DNA of 64,000 nt from Candidatus Paralachnospira caecorum (GCA_904379015.1 CAJFHG010000009.1:1-64000), one strand, 5' to 3'. Counted from the first letter of the stretch, positions 34,889-44,155 are shown. Notes: a model not told the origin generated them from the sequence alone. Program-made: numbers and translations.

Positions 34889-36136
34889 TTAAGGACGCAC
34901 CTGCCCGTTTCCGTAAATGATATATTTGGTCGTCGTCAGCGCCAGAAGCCCCATAGGTCCTCTGGCATGAAGCTTCTGAGTGCTGATCCCGATCTCCGCT
35001 CCGAATCCGAATTCAAACCCGTCTGTAAACCGGGTGGAGGCATTCACATACACAGCCGCCGCATCGATTTCGTCCAGGAATTTCTGGGCATTGGCATAAT
35101 TTTCTGTGATAATGGCCTCAGAATGCTTGGTGTTGTACCGGTTGATATGGGCGATGGCTTCATCAATGGAATCCACCGTCTTTGCTGAAATGATATAATC
35201 CAGATATTCTGTTCCCCAGTCCTCCGGCGAAGCGGGAACCGCCTCTTTCAGCAGTCCGCAGACCGTCTCGTCCCCGCGGATCTCCACATGCTTTTCTGAA
35301 AGCCTTTCTGCCAGGGCCGGCATCAGCCTGTCGGCGATCTTTTTATGGATAACCAGCGATTCGCAGGCGTTGCATACGCCGATCCTCTGGGTTTTCGCGT
35401 TGAAAATGATATTGACGGCCATATCAAGGTCGGCGCTCTCATCCACAAAAATGTGGCAGTTTCCGGTGCCCGTCTCGATCACCGGAACCGTGCTGTTCTC
35501 CACCACAGTGCGGATCAGACCCGCGCCGCCTCTGGGGATCAGCACATCGATGTAGCGGTTCATGCGCATCATTTCCCTGGCGGTTTCTCTGTCCGTACTT
35601 TCCACCAGCTGAACCGCGTCCGCGGGAAGTCCGCAGGACTCCAGAGCGGTTCTCAGGCAGGAGGCAATGGCTTTGTTGGAACAGATGGCATCGCTTCCGC
35701 CCTTCAGGATTGCCGCGTTGCCTGCTTTGAAGCACAATCCGAAGGCATCGGCTGTCACATTGGGCCTTGATTCATAAATGATGCCGATGACCCCCAGCGG
35801 CACCCGCTTCTGGCCGATCAGCAGCCCGTTGGGCCTCTTTTTCATGGAAAGGACTTCTCCCACCGGATCATCCAGCGAAGCCACCTGCGTCAGTCCCTCC
35901 GCCATGGAAGCAATCCGTTTTTTGTCCAGCTTCAGCCGGTCCAGAAGTCCTTCCGGCATTCCCTTTTTCCGGCCGTTTTCCATATCCTGTTCATTTGCCC
36001 GGATGATATCCTCCGCAGAATCCAGAAGCGCCTGGGCGGCCGCCTCCAGCCCTCTGTTTTTTTCATTGATTCCCAGTCTGCCCATGACGGCTGCCGCTGC
36101 CCGGGCTTTTTCACCCATTCTGATCAATTCTTCCAT
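34889..36136 (-). CDS. proA: Glutamate-5-semialdehyde dehydrogenase (gamma-glutamyl phosphate reductase) ProA
   Basis: Second proline-synthesis enzyme, reducing gamma-glutamyl phosphate with NADPH. It is an aldehyde-dehydrogenase fold of 415 residues with [37 protein letters not shown], the active Cys in [12 protein letters not shown], and [25 protein letters not shown] 36136 follows AAAGGGGG; the longer ORF start at 36166 does not. It lies downstream of fthC in the proB-to-proA run. Confidence 0.97.
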   Translation of the reverse strand: MEELIRMGEKARAAAAVMGRLGINEKNRGLEAAAQALLDSAEDIIRANEQDMENGRKKGMPEGLLDRLKLDKKRIASMAEGLTQVASLDDPVGEVLSMKKRPNGLLIGQKRVPLGVIGIIYESRPNVTADAFGLCFKAGNAAILKGGSDAICSNKAIASCLRTALESCGLPADAVQLVESTDRETAREMMRMNRYIDVLIPRGGAGLIRTVVENSTVPVIETGTGNCHIFVDESADLDMAVNIIFNAKTQRIGVCNACESLVIHKKIADRLMPALAERLSEKHVEIRGDETVCGLLKEAVPASPEDWGTEYLDYIISAKTVDSIDEAIAHINRYNTKHSEAIITENYANAQKFLDEIDAAAVYVNASTRFTDGFEFGFGAEIGISTQKLHARGPMGLLALTTTKYIIYGNGQVRP

Positions 36137-36162
36137 TGTTTGCCCCCTTTGCTTTCCGCCTC

Positions 36163-36717
36163 TCAAATGCGGCTGATTCCCGCTTCTGTCACCAGTATCC
36201 GCGGCCGTATGTCAAAGCTCTCAAATGGAACCTCGTCAAAGATCTGACATTCATATGCCACCGCCGCAGGCTTCAGTCCTGTCCATTTTTCCAGATATCT
36301 GTCATAATACCCGCCGCCGTACCCGACCCGGTGATGAGCCCGGTCAAAGGCAACTCCCGGCATGACCATGAACGCGTCCGGCTCCTTCGCGGGAGACAGC
36401 CCCTCCCTGGGTTCCAGAATGCCGAAGGCCCCCGGCTCCAGATCGGATTCTGAGGTAATATAATAAAAATCCATCTCTTTTCCGTTTACCCGGGGAACCG
36501 CCACCCGTTTTCCGTCCTCCATCGCTCTTTTCATAATGGGCCAGGTATGGACCTCATGGTTGTAGTCCACATAACAGTAGACCGTCGATGCCTCCCGATA
36601 TTCCGGCAGGGAAACAAGAAGATCCCGGATCTGTTCACTGGCTGTCTGCTCCTGCTCCGGCGGAAGCGCCCTTCTCCTTGCATTGACTGTTTTTCGGATT
36701 TCCTTCTTTGTCATCAT
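36163..36717 (-). CDS. 5-formyltetrahydrofolate cyclo-ligase
   Basis: ATP-dependent return of 5-formyl-THF to 5,10-methenyl-THF. 184 residues with the N-terminal [15 protein letters not shown], the central [14 protein letters not shown] and the strongly conserved [24 protein letters not shown]. It overlaps the DUF896 gene by 4 nt. It belongs with the one-carbon enzymes elsewhere in the window only by pathway. Confidence 0.94.
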   Translation of the reverse strand: MMTKKEIRKTVNARRRALPPEQEQTASEQIRDLLVSLPEYREASTVYCYVDYNHEVHTWPIMKRAMEDGKRVAVPRVNGKEMDFYYITSESDLEPGAFGILEPREGLSPAKEPDAFMVMPGVAFDRAHHRVGYGGGYYDRYLEKWTGLKPAAVAYECQIFDEVPFESFDIRPRILVTEAGISRI

Positions 36718-36941
36718 TGCTTTTTTCTGTCCCTCGCCTCTATGATCTTTCCCACATCCGTCACTCTGCCGTCCGGTTCCAGGATCGACACATTTTTCAG
36801 GGTGTTTTTCAGATTCTGCCGGATGGCGCGGATATACTCGCCCCGAAGCCTTGCCTGCTCCGATTTTTCCTCCGGCATCAGTCCCTCTGTTTTTGATTTA
36901 TGATACAATTCGTTGATTCGCTGGATTTCCTTCTCTGTCAT
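36714..36941 (-). CDS. DUF896 family protein (YnzC-like)
   Basis: 75 residues, all helical and highly charged: RINELYHKSKTEGLMPEEKSEQARLRGEYI is the DUF896/YnzC signature, a two-helix bundle. In Bacillus such proteins are linked to the SOS operon yneA-yneB-ynzC, although here the gene lies far from yneA, between patatin and 5-FCL genes. Function unknown. Confidence 0.9.
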   Translation of the reverse strand: MTEKEIQRINELYHKSKTEGLMPEEKSEQARLRGEYIRAIRQNLKNTLKNVSILEPDGRVTDVGKIIEARDRKKQ

Positions 36942-36956
36942 AATACTCCTTACTCA

Positions 36957-37808
36957 TCAGGAATTGAGATAGGCAGTCAATTCCTCATATCGTTTTTTCA
37001 TCAGCTCGTATCCGTGAAGATAGAACTGTTCCAGTGTCTCCGGATTTTTCTCTGTTCTGGATACGGTTTTTTCCAGGGGACGGATCACGAAGATCCTGCC
37101 CTTCTCCTCCAGCCTCTCGATCAGTTCCATGGTATGGTTATAGTTTGCCGGGCGCCTTAAAATGGTCTTCACCAGCTCCGGATAGGACTTATAGGAAGAA
37201 TGGTACAGGATTGCCGTATTTTTGTGCTGTTTTTTCCGGTATCCCGGATTTCTGGTCAGTACCACCACGCATTTTTTATAGCCTTCCCGCAGAGCCCTTG
37301 CCACAGGCACGGAATCCGCCAGCCCGCCGTCCAGATAGGGCACACCGTCGATCTCCGTCATTTTCGATACAAGCGGCATGCTGCAGGACGCTCTGCAGAT
37401 CGTCAGAAGGCGGTCCATATCGGTTCTTTCATCCAGATATTCTGCCTGCCCGGTGAGACAGTTGGTGACCGTCAGCTCGCACCGGATCGGCGAATGCCTG
37501 TATGTTTCAAAATCAAAAGGAAATTTTTTCTTCGGGTATTCGTCAAAAACCATGTCCATGTCAAACAGATTTCCGGTTCTGACTGCTTTGCGGAGGCTCA
37601 GATAACTGTCTTTCCTGCTTTTTGGGATCATACAGTTTTTTGTCCTGCCGATCTGTCTGGACACATAATCCACCGCGTTGCAGGAGCCTGCTGAAACGCC
37701 GATCACATACGGCAGATAAAGCTCCCTTTCCATCAGATAATCCAGTACCCCGGATGAGAAAACGCCTCTTGTGGCGCCACCCTCCAGAACCAGCGCTGCC
37801 TTTTTCAT
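36957..37808 (-). CDS. Patatin-like phospholipase
   Basis: 283-residue lipid acyl hydrolase of the RssA/YjjU group. The oxyanion stretch ALVLEGGATRGVFSSGVLD, the nucleophile elbow GVSAGSCNA (GxSxG) and the dyad Asp in YLDGGLADSVP are all present. No signal peptide, so it is cytoplasmic or peripheral. It sits between proB and the DUF896 gene; substrate unknown. Confidence 0.92.
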   Translation of the reverse strand: MKKAALVLEGGATRGVFSSGVLDYLMERELYLPYVIGVSAGSCNAVDYVSRQIGRTKNCMIPKSRKDSYLSLRKAVRTGNLFDMDMVFDEYPKKKFPFDFETYRHSPIRCELTVTNCLTGQAEYLDERTDMDRLLTICRASCSMPLVSKMTEIDGVPYLDGGLADSVPVARALREGYKKCVVVLTRNPGYRKKQHKNTAILYHSSYKSYPELVKTILRRPANYNHTMELIERLEEKGRIFVIRPLEKTVSRTEKNPETLEQFYLHGYELMKKRYEELTAYLNS

Positions 37809-37874
37809 GTCGTCTTCATCTCCTATCCAAACCAGCCATTTCCGCTGTTCCCAGCCGCTTCTGTCTTCCTGCTG

Positions 37875-38717
37875 TCAATATGCCGTCAGGTATTCGATCA
37901 GATCAAAATCCCTGTTTTTGTGAGCCAGGAACAGGGTGCCGATGTCCTCTCCGTCCAGGACTCTGTAAATGTTGTCCACGTCATCGCCGTTGGTGATGAC
38001 CATGTCAATGCCCGCGTCGGTGGCCATCCTGGCCGCCACGATCTTGGCAGACATGCCGCCGGTGCCCACCGTGCTGCCGGTGGTCTCTTTTCCCATCTCC
38101 TGAAGATCATCGGTAATCTCTTCCACTTCACGGATAAACCTGGCATCTGGATTCCGCTTCGGATCATCCTCATAAAGACCGTCAATGTCAGACAGGAGAA
38201 TCAGAAGATCCGCGTGGATCACAGCCGCCACAATGGCAGAAAGACGGTCGTTGTCGCCGAATTCGATCTCATGGGTCGCGACCGTGTCATTTTCATTGAC
38301 AATAGGGATCACGCCCATTTTCAGAAGCTCGTCAAAAGTATTCTGGGCGTTTTTTCTGGAATCATCATTCAGCATGGTCGTCTTCGTCATCAGGATCTGC
38401 GCGACCACCTGATTATATTCCGCGAACAGCTTCTGATACGTCATCATCAGCTTTGCCTGGCCGATGGCGGCCAGCGCCTGCTTCACCGGCAGATTGTCCG
38501 GACGCTCCATATATCCCATGGTCTTCCGTCCCACGGCGCCGGCGCCGGAGCTGACCAGCACCACTTCCATTCCCTGATTGCGCAGGTCGCAGAGTACCCT
38601 GGCCAGCTTCTCCACCTTGTTCAGATTCAGATATCCGGTATATTTATGGGTCAGAGAAGAAGAACCGATCTTCACCACGATCCTGTTTTTCCCTGAAAGC
38701 CTCGTTTTTCTGTCCAT
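37875..38717 (-). CDS. proB: Glutamate 5-kinase ProB (short form without PUA)
   Basis: First proline-synthesis enzyme. The amino-acid kinase domain fills the protein: RIVVKIGSSSLTHK, VSSGAGAVGRKTMG, PIVNENDTVATHEIEFGDND, LLSDIDGLYEDDP, GSTVGTGGMSAKI. At 280 residues it lacks the C-terminal PUA domain of the 360-residue E. coli form. GGAAGGG precedes ATG 38717 and a good promoter lies upstream. proA is four genes downstream. Confidence 0.96.
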   Translation of the reverse strand: MDRKTRLSGKNRIVVKIGSSSLTHKYTGYLNLNKVEKLARVLCDLRNQGMEVVLVSSGAGAVGRKTMGYMERPDNLPVKQALAAIGQAKLMMTYQKLFAEYNQVVAQILMTKTTMLNDDSRKNAQNTFDELLKMGVIPIVNENDTVATHEIEFGDNDRLSAIVAAVIHADLLILLSDIDGLYEDDPKRNPDARFIREVEEITDDLQEMGKETTGSTVGTGGMSAKIVAARMATDAGIDMVITNGDDVDNIYRVLDGEDIGTLFLAHKNRDFDLIEYLTAY

Positions 38718-38794
38718 ATGTAAAACCCTTCCGTGTCATTTTTTCTTTTTCTGATCTGTTTTTATCAACTCCCACCGACTCAATCGGCAGTTTT

Positions 38795-38823
38795 ATCTTA
38801 ACAGATTTGGCCGTTGGAATCAA
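38795..38823 (-). promoter_or_regulatory. proB operon promoter
   Basis: Minus-strand TTGATT (38818-38823), exact 17-nt spacer, TAAGAT (38795-38800), about 78 nt before proB. It likely drives proB-patatin-DUF896-5FCL-proA and perhaps the miaB-mutSL genes beyond. Confidence 0.6.
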
Positions 38824-38840
38824 TCCCTTTCACCGGGCGG

Positions 38841-40469
38841 TCATGATTTGGGCGGATCACCGTCATACCTGCGGGCCACCGCTTCCGCCACCCGGATCCC
38901 GTCCATGGCCGCCGACATGATTCCGCCTGCATATCCGGCGCCCTCGCCGCATGGATAAATGCCCGGAATGCTGCCCAAAAACGCTTCATTGCGTTCGATC
39001 CGCACCGGGGATGAGGTACGGCTTTCTACACCGGAAAGCACCGCGTCATACCGGTCAAAGCCGGCGATCCTGTTTCCGCACTGGCCGATTCCCTCTATGA
39101 GGGCCCGGTTTATAAATTCCGGCAGGACCTGTCTCAGATTGGCAAAGCAGATCTCTCCCTTCGTTTCGGAACTGACGCCTCCAAACGAAGTGCTGAGTCT
39201 GTTTTCTTTAAAATCTCCGTAAAGCTGTACGGGGATCCGTCCGCTTCCCGCCGCGAAGGCCAGCCGTTCCAGCTTCCGCTGGAATTCCACGCCGGCCAGA
39301 GGACCGCTCCCGCCGAAATCAGCGGGAGACACCGTCACGATCATGGCACTGTTGGCGTTTTTCCCGTCCCGCTTTCGGTTGCTCATGCCGTTGACCGCTG
39401 TCATTCCCTTTTCCGAAGAAGCGTTGACCACATATCCGCCGGGACACATACAGAAGGAATAGACCCCCCGTCCGTCCGATGCCTTCGCGGTCAGTTTATA
39501 GGAGGCGGGAGGAAGAAGTCCCGCATATGTTTCTCCGTACTGGGACAGCTGGATCATTTCCTGGGGATGTTCGATCCGCAGCCCCACGGCGAAGGATTTC
39601 GGACGCATCACCAGTCCTTCCCGGTCAAGCATGGCAAAGGTATCTCTGGCACTGTGGCCGATGGCCAGGATCAGGCAGTCCGTCTCCAGAAACTGCTCTT
39701 TCTCCCCCTGCGTCTGATCCGTAGACTCCAGATCAATGCCCTTCAGTCGCCCCTGCTCTTTCCGGATTCCCGAAAGCTTTGTATAAAACCGGAATTCTCC
39801 GCCCATAGCTTCAATCGTTCCGCGCAGATTCTTCAGGACCTGTTTCAGCACATCGGTGCCGATATGGGGCTTCTGCTCATAAAGGATCTCCTCATCCGCT
39901 CCCATGGCGGCAAAGAGTTCCAGCACCCTGCGCCCCTTTCCGTCGTGATCCCTGACCAGCGTATTGAGCTTCCCGTCCGAAAATGTGCCGGCGCCGCCTT
40001 CTCCGAACTGCACGTTGCATTCCGGATCCAGTTCCCCTGTTTTCCAGAACCGCTCCACCGCCTGCTCTCTGTCCTCCACGGGACCGCCCCGTTCCAGAAG
40101 AATGGGCGCAAAACCGGCCTCGGCCAGCATATATCCGCAGAACAGCCCGGCCGGTCCTGTTCCCGCGATCACAGGCCGGAGAGCCGGTGCTCCGGCCGCC
40201 TTTACAGGAAAGCGGTAACCGGTTTCCTTCACCAGTGAGATATGCCTGTCCCGCAGCCGCTTTACGGTCTCCGCTTCTTTCTTTTTCAGGGAAACATCCA
40301 CCTGGCAGACATAATGCGGCGCGTCCTTTTTCCGCGCGTCAATGGATTTTTTGGTAAGCTTCCATGAACGGAGCTCTTTTTCTTCTATTTTAAGCTTTCT
40401 GCAGATTCTGGCAGCCAGATCGGCTTCTGCCTCCTCCGGCCAAAGCTTCAGCTGTGTGATCCGAATCAT
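38841..40469 (-). CDS. FAD-dependent dehydrogenase, COG2509 type
   Basis: 542 residues. An N-terminal domain of about 90 residues (MIRITQLKLWPEEAEADLAARICRKL) precedes the dinucleotide-binding PVIAGTGPAGLFCGYMLAEAGFAPILLERG; the central CNVQFGEGGAGTFSDGKLNT and PCGEGAGYAGGIMSAAMDGIRVAEA are the COG2509 signature. ATG 40469 follows GGGGAG. It overlaps the upstream flavoprotein gene by 4 nt. Its substrate is not known for the family. Confidence 0.87.
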   Translation of the reverse strand: MIRITQLKLWPEEAEADLAARICRKLKIEEKELRSWKLTKKSIDARKKDAPHYVCQVDVSLKKKEAETVKRLRDRHISLVKETGYRFPVKAAGAPALRPVIAGTGPAGLFCGYMLAEAGFAPILLERGGPVEDREQAVERFWKTGELDPECNVQFGEGGAGTFSDGKLNTLVRDHDGKGRRVLELFAAMGADEEILYEQKPHIGTDVLKQVLKNLRGTIEAMGGEFRFYTKLSGIRKEQGRLKGIDLESTDQTQGEKEQFLETDCLILAIGHSARDTFAMLDREGLVMRPKSFAVGLRIEHPQEMIQLSQYGETYAGLLPPASYKLTAKASDGRGVYSFCMCPGGYVVNASSEKGMTAVNGMSNRKRDGKNANSAMIVTVSPADFGGSGPLAGVEFQRKLERLAFAAGSGRIPVQLYGDFKENRLSTSFGGVSSETKGEICFANLRQVLPEFINRALIEGIGQCGNRIAGFDRYDAVLSGVESRTSSPVRIERNEAFLGSIPGIYPCGEGAGYAGGIMSAAMDGIRVAEAVARRYDGDPPKS

Positions 40470-41698
40470 AATCTCCCCTGCTTTCCGGCCAGCCATCCGC
40501 TGGTCCATGCCCATTGTAAATTGTATCCGCCGCAGATTCCGTCCACGTCCAGGATTTCTCCCGCGAAGAACAGGCCCGGAACCAGCTTCGACTCCATCGT
40601 GGCCCCGTTTACGTCTCTCACGTCAATCCCGCCCGCCGTTGTCTGGGACTGGGAAAATGGATTGACCTCCGCCACTGTCATAGAAAAAGCCCGCACGGCC
40701 CGTTTCAGATATGCCCGCTGTTTTTCCGTGAGGGATTCTGCCGGAAGATGGGACGGGACTTTGACTGCCTTTAATAAGGCCGCCGCCAGCTTATCAGGAA
40801 ACAGGCCGCAAAGAATTTCCTGACAGGGACGGTCTGCCCGTTCACCTGAAAGCAGCGCCTCCAGCATCCGGTCTCCTTCCTCCTCTCCGTATTCCGGAAG
40901 AAAATCCAGTACAATCCAGCTCTCATCTCCATCCGCAAGGGCCCGGGACGCGTACCGGCTCACCTGAAAAACCGGAATGCCGGAAACGCCGTAATCCGTG
41001 ATCTGCAGCTCGCCTGTATCCTCAGCGGCCAGGATACGCTGTCCGCCCTTTTTTATGTACAGAGACACCCGGCAGGCAGTTCTGACGCCGCTCGCCTTTT
41101 TCAGGGAAGTTCCCCGGGTCCGGAGCCCTGTCAGGGCCGGGACCGGCTCCACCAGACGGTGGCCCAGCCTGAGGGCCAGTCCGTATCCGCTCCCGTCAGA
41201 TCCTGTCGCGGGGGCCGCCATTCCGCCGCAGGCCAGAATCACACTGTCCGCAGAAAATGACGTTTCCCGGCCTGCGACCAGGAAACGCCCGTCTTCTTTT
41301 ATGATGCTGCTGGTCCGGAACCCGGTTCTTACATCCACGCCGTATTCCGCGAGCCCGCCGAGAAGGCAGTCCCTCACTGCGGATGCCTGTAAGGACCGCG
41401 GATAAAAATATCCGTCCCGCTCTTTAAAAAACAGTCCCCGCTCCCGGAAAAAATCCAGCGTTTTGTCAAACCCGAACTGCTCGAGCGCTTCTTTTACAAA
41501 AACCGGTTCTGCACAGCGATAGCAGTCAGGTGCCTGCCTCCGGTTGGTCAGATTGCATCTGCCGTTCCCTGTATACAGGATCTTCTTTCCCAGCTGAGCG
41601 GTATGCTCCAGCAAAATCACATGATCATGCTCCCTGGCTGCCGTGATGGCCGCCGTCATTCCGGCGGCGCCGCCGCCGATTACTGCCACCTGCCTCAT
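40466..41698 (-). CDS. BaiN/HI0933-family NAD(P)/FAD-dependent oxidoreductase
   Basis: 410 residues. The FAD-binding start VAVIGGGAAGMTAAITAA is followed by LGKKILYTGNGRCNLTN, the hallmark of the HI0933/BaiN family, ACGGMAAPATGSDGSGYGLA, TAGGIDVRDVNGATMESKLVPGLFFAGEILDVDGICGGYNLQWAW at the C terminus. A BaiN role (bile-acid dehydroxylation) was proposed for one member only; no other bai genes are here, so that is not claimed. AAGGAGGACG precedes ATG 41698. Confidence 0.9.
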   Translation of the reverse strand: MRQVAVIGGGAAGMTAAITAAREHDHVILLEHTAQLGKKILYTGNGRCNLTNRRQAPDCYRCAEPVFVKEALEQFGFDKTLDFFRERGLFFKERDGYFYPRSLQASAVRDCLLGGLAEYGVDVRTGFRTSSIIKEDGRFLVAGRETSFSADSVILACGGMAAPATGSDGSGYGLALRLGHRLVEPVPALTGLRTRGTSLKKASGVRTACRVSLYIKKGGQRILAAEDTGELQITDYGVSGIPVFQVSRYASRALADGDESWIVLDFLPEYGEEEGDRMLEALLSGERADRPCQEILCGLFPDKLAAALLKAVKVPSHLPAESLTEKQRAYLKRAVRAFSMTVAEVNPFSQSQTTAGGIDVRDVNGATMESKLVPGLFFAGEILDVDGICGGYNLQWAWTSGWLAGKQGRL

Positions 41699-41721
41699 AA
41701 CCCGTCCTCCTTATGGACATG

Positions 41722-41750
41722 ATTATAATATCCGCACTCTCAGATTGCAA
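41722..41750 (-). promoter_or_regulatory. Promoter of the two FAD oxidoreductase genes
   Basis: Minus-strand TTGCAA (41745-41750), 17 nt, perfect TATAAT (41722-41727), 23 nt before the start codon. The -35 overlaps the end region of the BofC-like gene. Confidence 0.7.
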
Positions 41751-41755
41751 GCGCT

Positions 41756-42364
41756 TTAGCTGGTAATGGATTCCAGATAATCATACAGCGCGCCCACATC
41801 CTTGATATAGTATCCGTTTTTCAGGACCGTTCTCTCAGAGGCGGGAAGCTCCTCTTCCGTGAGATAAGTCTCCAGGTAAACATCGCTTCTGTCGCTTAAA
41901 TAAACCTTCAGGTATCCTTCCTCCAGGATCAGCAGGAAGCGGTAATCCTCCGGATCCACTGCCGCCTCGCTGCGGATGACCAGGCGGGAGGAGGAAAAGG
42001 ATACCAGGCTTTTCCCCTCATCCTCCTGCTTCAGCAGTTCAATCAGCTCTTCTCTTGTTTTTCCGATATACGCTTCCGGCATGGGACGGATGGTTTCCGT
42101 TACTGTCTGGGAGGCCGTGTCATAATTCTGGGAAATGTAGAGCATTTTTTCCGTCACCGTGTCCTCGTCCTGCCTTCCGGCCTCCACGGCGCTCTCTTCT
42201 GTACTTTCTGTCTCCGCCAGAATCGTTTCAAACCGGATCTCTTCCTGCGACGGCCCGTCAGACTGGCTTTGCAGGAGATCCCGGTAACTGAAATAATAAA
42301 CTGTAGAAAAAACAAAAAAGAGCAGACAGAAGCTGAAAACCGTGATCCATATATTTTTTTTCAT
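41756..42364 (-). CDS. Membrane-anchored protein with BofC-like C-terminal domain
   Basis: 202 residues: N-terminal membrane helix (about 7-28), an acidic linker, and a C-terminal region reading FLLILEEGYLKVYLSDRSD ... EELPASERTVLKNGYYIKDVGALYDYLES. That C-terminal pattern (an EGYLxVY strand, then LPxxxRxxLxxGxYIxDxxxLxxxLE) resembles the BofC C-terminal domain; in Bacillus BofC restrains SpoIVB during sporulation. Orthology is not shown. The ATG lies inside the outer arm of a nested inverted repeat, with GGGGTG as ribosome binding site. Confidence 0.65.
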   Translation of the reverse strand: MKKNIWITVFSFCLLFFVFSTVYYFSYRDLLQSQSDGPSQEEIRFETILAETESTEESAVEAGRQDEDTVTEKMLYISQNYDTASQTVTETIRPMPEAYIGKTREELIELLKQEDEGKSLVSFSSSRLVIRSEAAVDPEDYRFLLILEEGYLKVYLSDRSDVYLETYLTEEELPASERTVLKNGYYIKDVGALYDYLESITS

Positions 42365-42450
42365 AGTGATTCACCCCGTTTTTGGTATACTGCCAAAAAT
42401 ACTGAAAGAGGATATGGCTATCCTCTTTCTAGTATTTACCACTATGAAAA
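42358..42450. repeat. Nested inverted-repeat element between flippase and BofC-like genes
   Basis: An outer perfect 11-bp pair (TTTTCATAGTG 42358-42368 with CACTATGAAAA 42440-42450) encloses two hairpins: TTTTTGG/CCAAAAA (42379-42385 and 42393-42399), and a 17-bp stem (AATACT-GAAAGAGGATA 42398-42414 with TATCCTCTTTC-T-AGTATT 42419-42436). The two inner stems share two bases and so partly compete. Read on the minus strand, the outer 3' arm contains the BofC-like start codon. Confidence 0.75.
42393..42436 (-). terminator. Intrinsic terminator (or attenuator) after the flippase gene
   Basis: On the minus strand the 17-bp stem with a GCCA loop is followed by ATTTTTGG, a short U-run, 34 nt after the flippase stop. 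The alternative CCAAAAA/TTTTTGG pairing would use up the U-run, so this could work as an attenuator before the BofC-like gene. Confidence 0.65.
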
Positions 42451-42469
42451 TTTTAAACACTCGGTTCTG

Positions 42470-44143
42470 TTACATCAGATGCAGCTTTTTGGCTGCAGCC
42501 GTCATTTTGCCTCCCATAGGGAGGCTTCTGAGCTCTGATTCATCCACACAGCGGAATACGATCAGAAGCACAAAATAAACGAGCACGGCTACAACGACCG
42601 CCGCCAGGCAGGCAATGGAATTTCTCCTGGTCAGGAGATTCAGCAGATAATAAACCAGGTAAGAAACCGCTCCCATCACCGCCGATGCCAGAAATGGCAG
42701 AACAAAGGTCTTCTTTACTTCCTGCCGGTATCCCAGACAGTTGGAAATGGAGATGCCGTTCAGAACACACATGGAAAAGCCAAACAGCATATTGGCGATC
42801 ACGACACCGTAGATTCCTGTCTTGAGGCCATAAAGCAATGCGATCAGAAGTCCCACATGGATGATCAGGGAAATCATGGCATTTCTCACCGGAACTTTCA
42901 TCTTATTGAGACCCTGCAGGATTCCGTTGCTCACTGTGGACAGGGAGAAAAATACAACAGCCAGTGAACCCAGGAACAGAAGGTCGCCTCCCAGCTGCGT
43001 ATCCTGGGTAAACAGCATCTCCACAATGGGGCCGCCCAGTACCGTAAGCCCCACCGCCGACGGAATGGCGACGATCATGGAGAACCGGATGGTCACATTG
43101 ATCTTCCGGAGTGCTTCTCCCCGTTTTCCCTCTGTGACTGTCCGGGTAAGGGACGGCAGCATGGAGGAAGACAGTGCGTTGGCAATGGCAACCGGTACAT
43201 TGATCAGCAGATAATACTGGCCGGAATATACGCCCCAGTTGGCCATGTAATGGGCCGACTGTCCGCTGGAATTCATGTAAAAGCCATAAATGCTGTTGTC
43301 GATCAGATTGCTGATATTGTAAACAGTCCCGCTGATAATGACCGGAATGATCGTGGCGATCAGGACGCGGGCGATGTTTCCGTAGGATTCCAGCATCACC
43401 GTATTGTCACGGCGCATCTGTTTGTTCAGCACTCTTTTATACATACGGAACACAAAAATACAGAACAGCAGCGCGGTCAGAGCTCCAAGCGCTGTACCGA
43501 CCGTCCCGCCGGCGGCTCCGTATGCATTGGCATAAATGTCTGTTCCGCGTTCTGCGTCGATGGCAGCGCCCATATCAAACAGCACATAAGCTGCCACGAT
43601 GCTGAAGATCGCGTTGACCACCTGTTCGAATATCTGAGAAACAGCAGTGGGGATCATGGTCCCCAGGCCCTGGAAATATCCCCGCAGCGTTCCTAAAAAT
43701 GCCATAACAAAGATCGTGGGCGCCAGGACTTTGATGGCGTAAGCCGCCCCCGGCTCGCTTAAGATCCTGGCGGCAAAAAAATCCGCTCCGAAAAACGCCA
43801 CCAGACACGCGATCCCACCTGAAATCAGAGAAAAGATCAGGGAGCTTTTAAAAATCCTGTAAGCGTTTTTGTGCTGTCCCAGCGCCACTCTGGCAGATAC
43901 CATTTTAGAAACAGCCAGGGGCAGGCTGTAAGAGGACAGGAGCAATATGATATTGTAGATATAATAAGCCGACGAATAGATTCCCATGGCCGCGCTTCCG
44001 ATCTTGTTCTGCATGGGAATCCGGTATACCATTCCGATGATGCGGACAAGAATCCCTGCCGCCGCCAGGATGGTTCCCTGTACAACAAAATTATTACTTT
44101 TTTGATTCTTTTTTTTCTTTGGTTTTTGATTCTGAGCACTCAT
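42470..44143 (-). CDS. MOP-superfamily flippase (SpoVB/polysaccharide exporter type)
   Basis: 557 residues with about 14 membrane helices and a basic Lys-rich N-terminal tail (KPKKKKNQK). The first helices read FVVQGTILAAAGILVRIIGMVYRIPMQNKIG, the pattern of SpoVB-like and other COG2244 lipid-linked oligosaccharide flippases, and GTLRGYFQGLGTMIPTAVSQIFEQ is the usual conserved loop. It may flip lipid II or a sporulation/cell-wall precursor. It follows ybeY by 12 nt. Confidence 0.88.
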   Translation of the reverse strand: MSAQNQKPKKKKNQKSNNFVVQGTILAAAGILVRIIGMVYRIPMQNKIGSAAMGIYSSAYYIYNIILLLSSYSLPLAVSKMVSARVALGQHKNAYRIFKSSLIFSLISGGIACLVAFFGADFFAARILSEPGAAYAIKVLAPTIFVMAFLGTLRGYFQGLGTMIPTAVSQIFEQVVNAIFSIVAAYVLFDMGAAIDAERGTDIYANAYGAAGGTVGTALGALTALLFCIFVFRMYKRVLNKQMRRDNTVMLESYGNIARVLIATIIPVIISGTVYNISNLIDNSIYGFYMNSSGQSAHYMANWGVYSGQYYLLINVPVAIANALSSSMLPSLTRTVTEGKRGEALRKINVTIRFSMIVAIPSAVGLTVLGGPIVEMLFTQDTQLGGDLLFLGSLAVVFFSLSTVSNGILQGLNKMKVPVRNAMISLIIHVGLLIALLYGLKTGIYGVVIANMLFGFSMCVLNGISISNCLGYRQEVKKTFVLPFLASAVMGAVSYLVYYLLNLLTRRNSIACLAAVVVAVLVYFVLLIVFRCVDESELRSLPMGGKMTAAAKKLHLM

Positions 44144-44155
44144 AAATATTTTTCC

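Noticed and set aside
40466-41698. Bile-acid dehydroxylation gene baiN
   Set aside because: No other bai genes in the window and the family is broad; only family level is supported.
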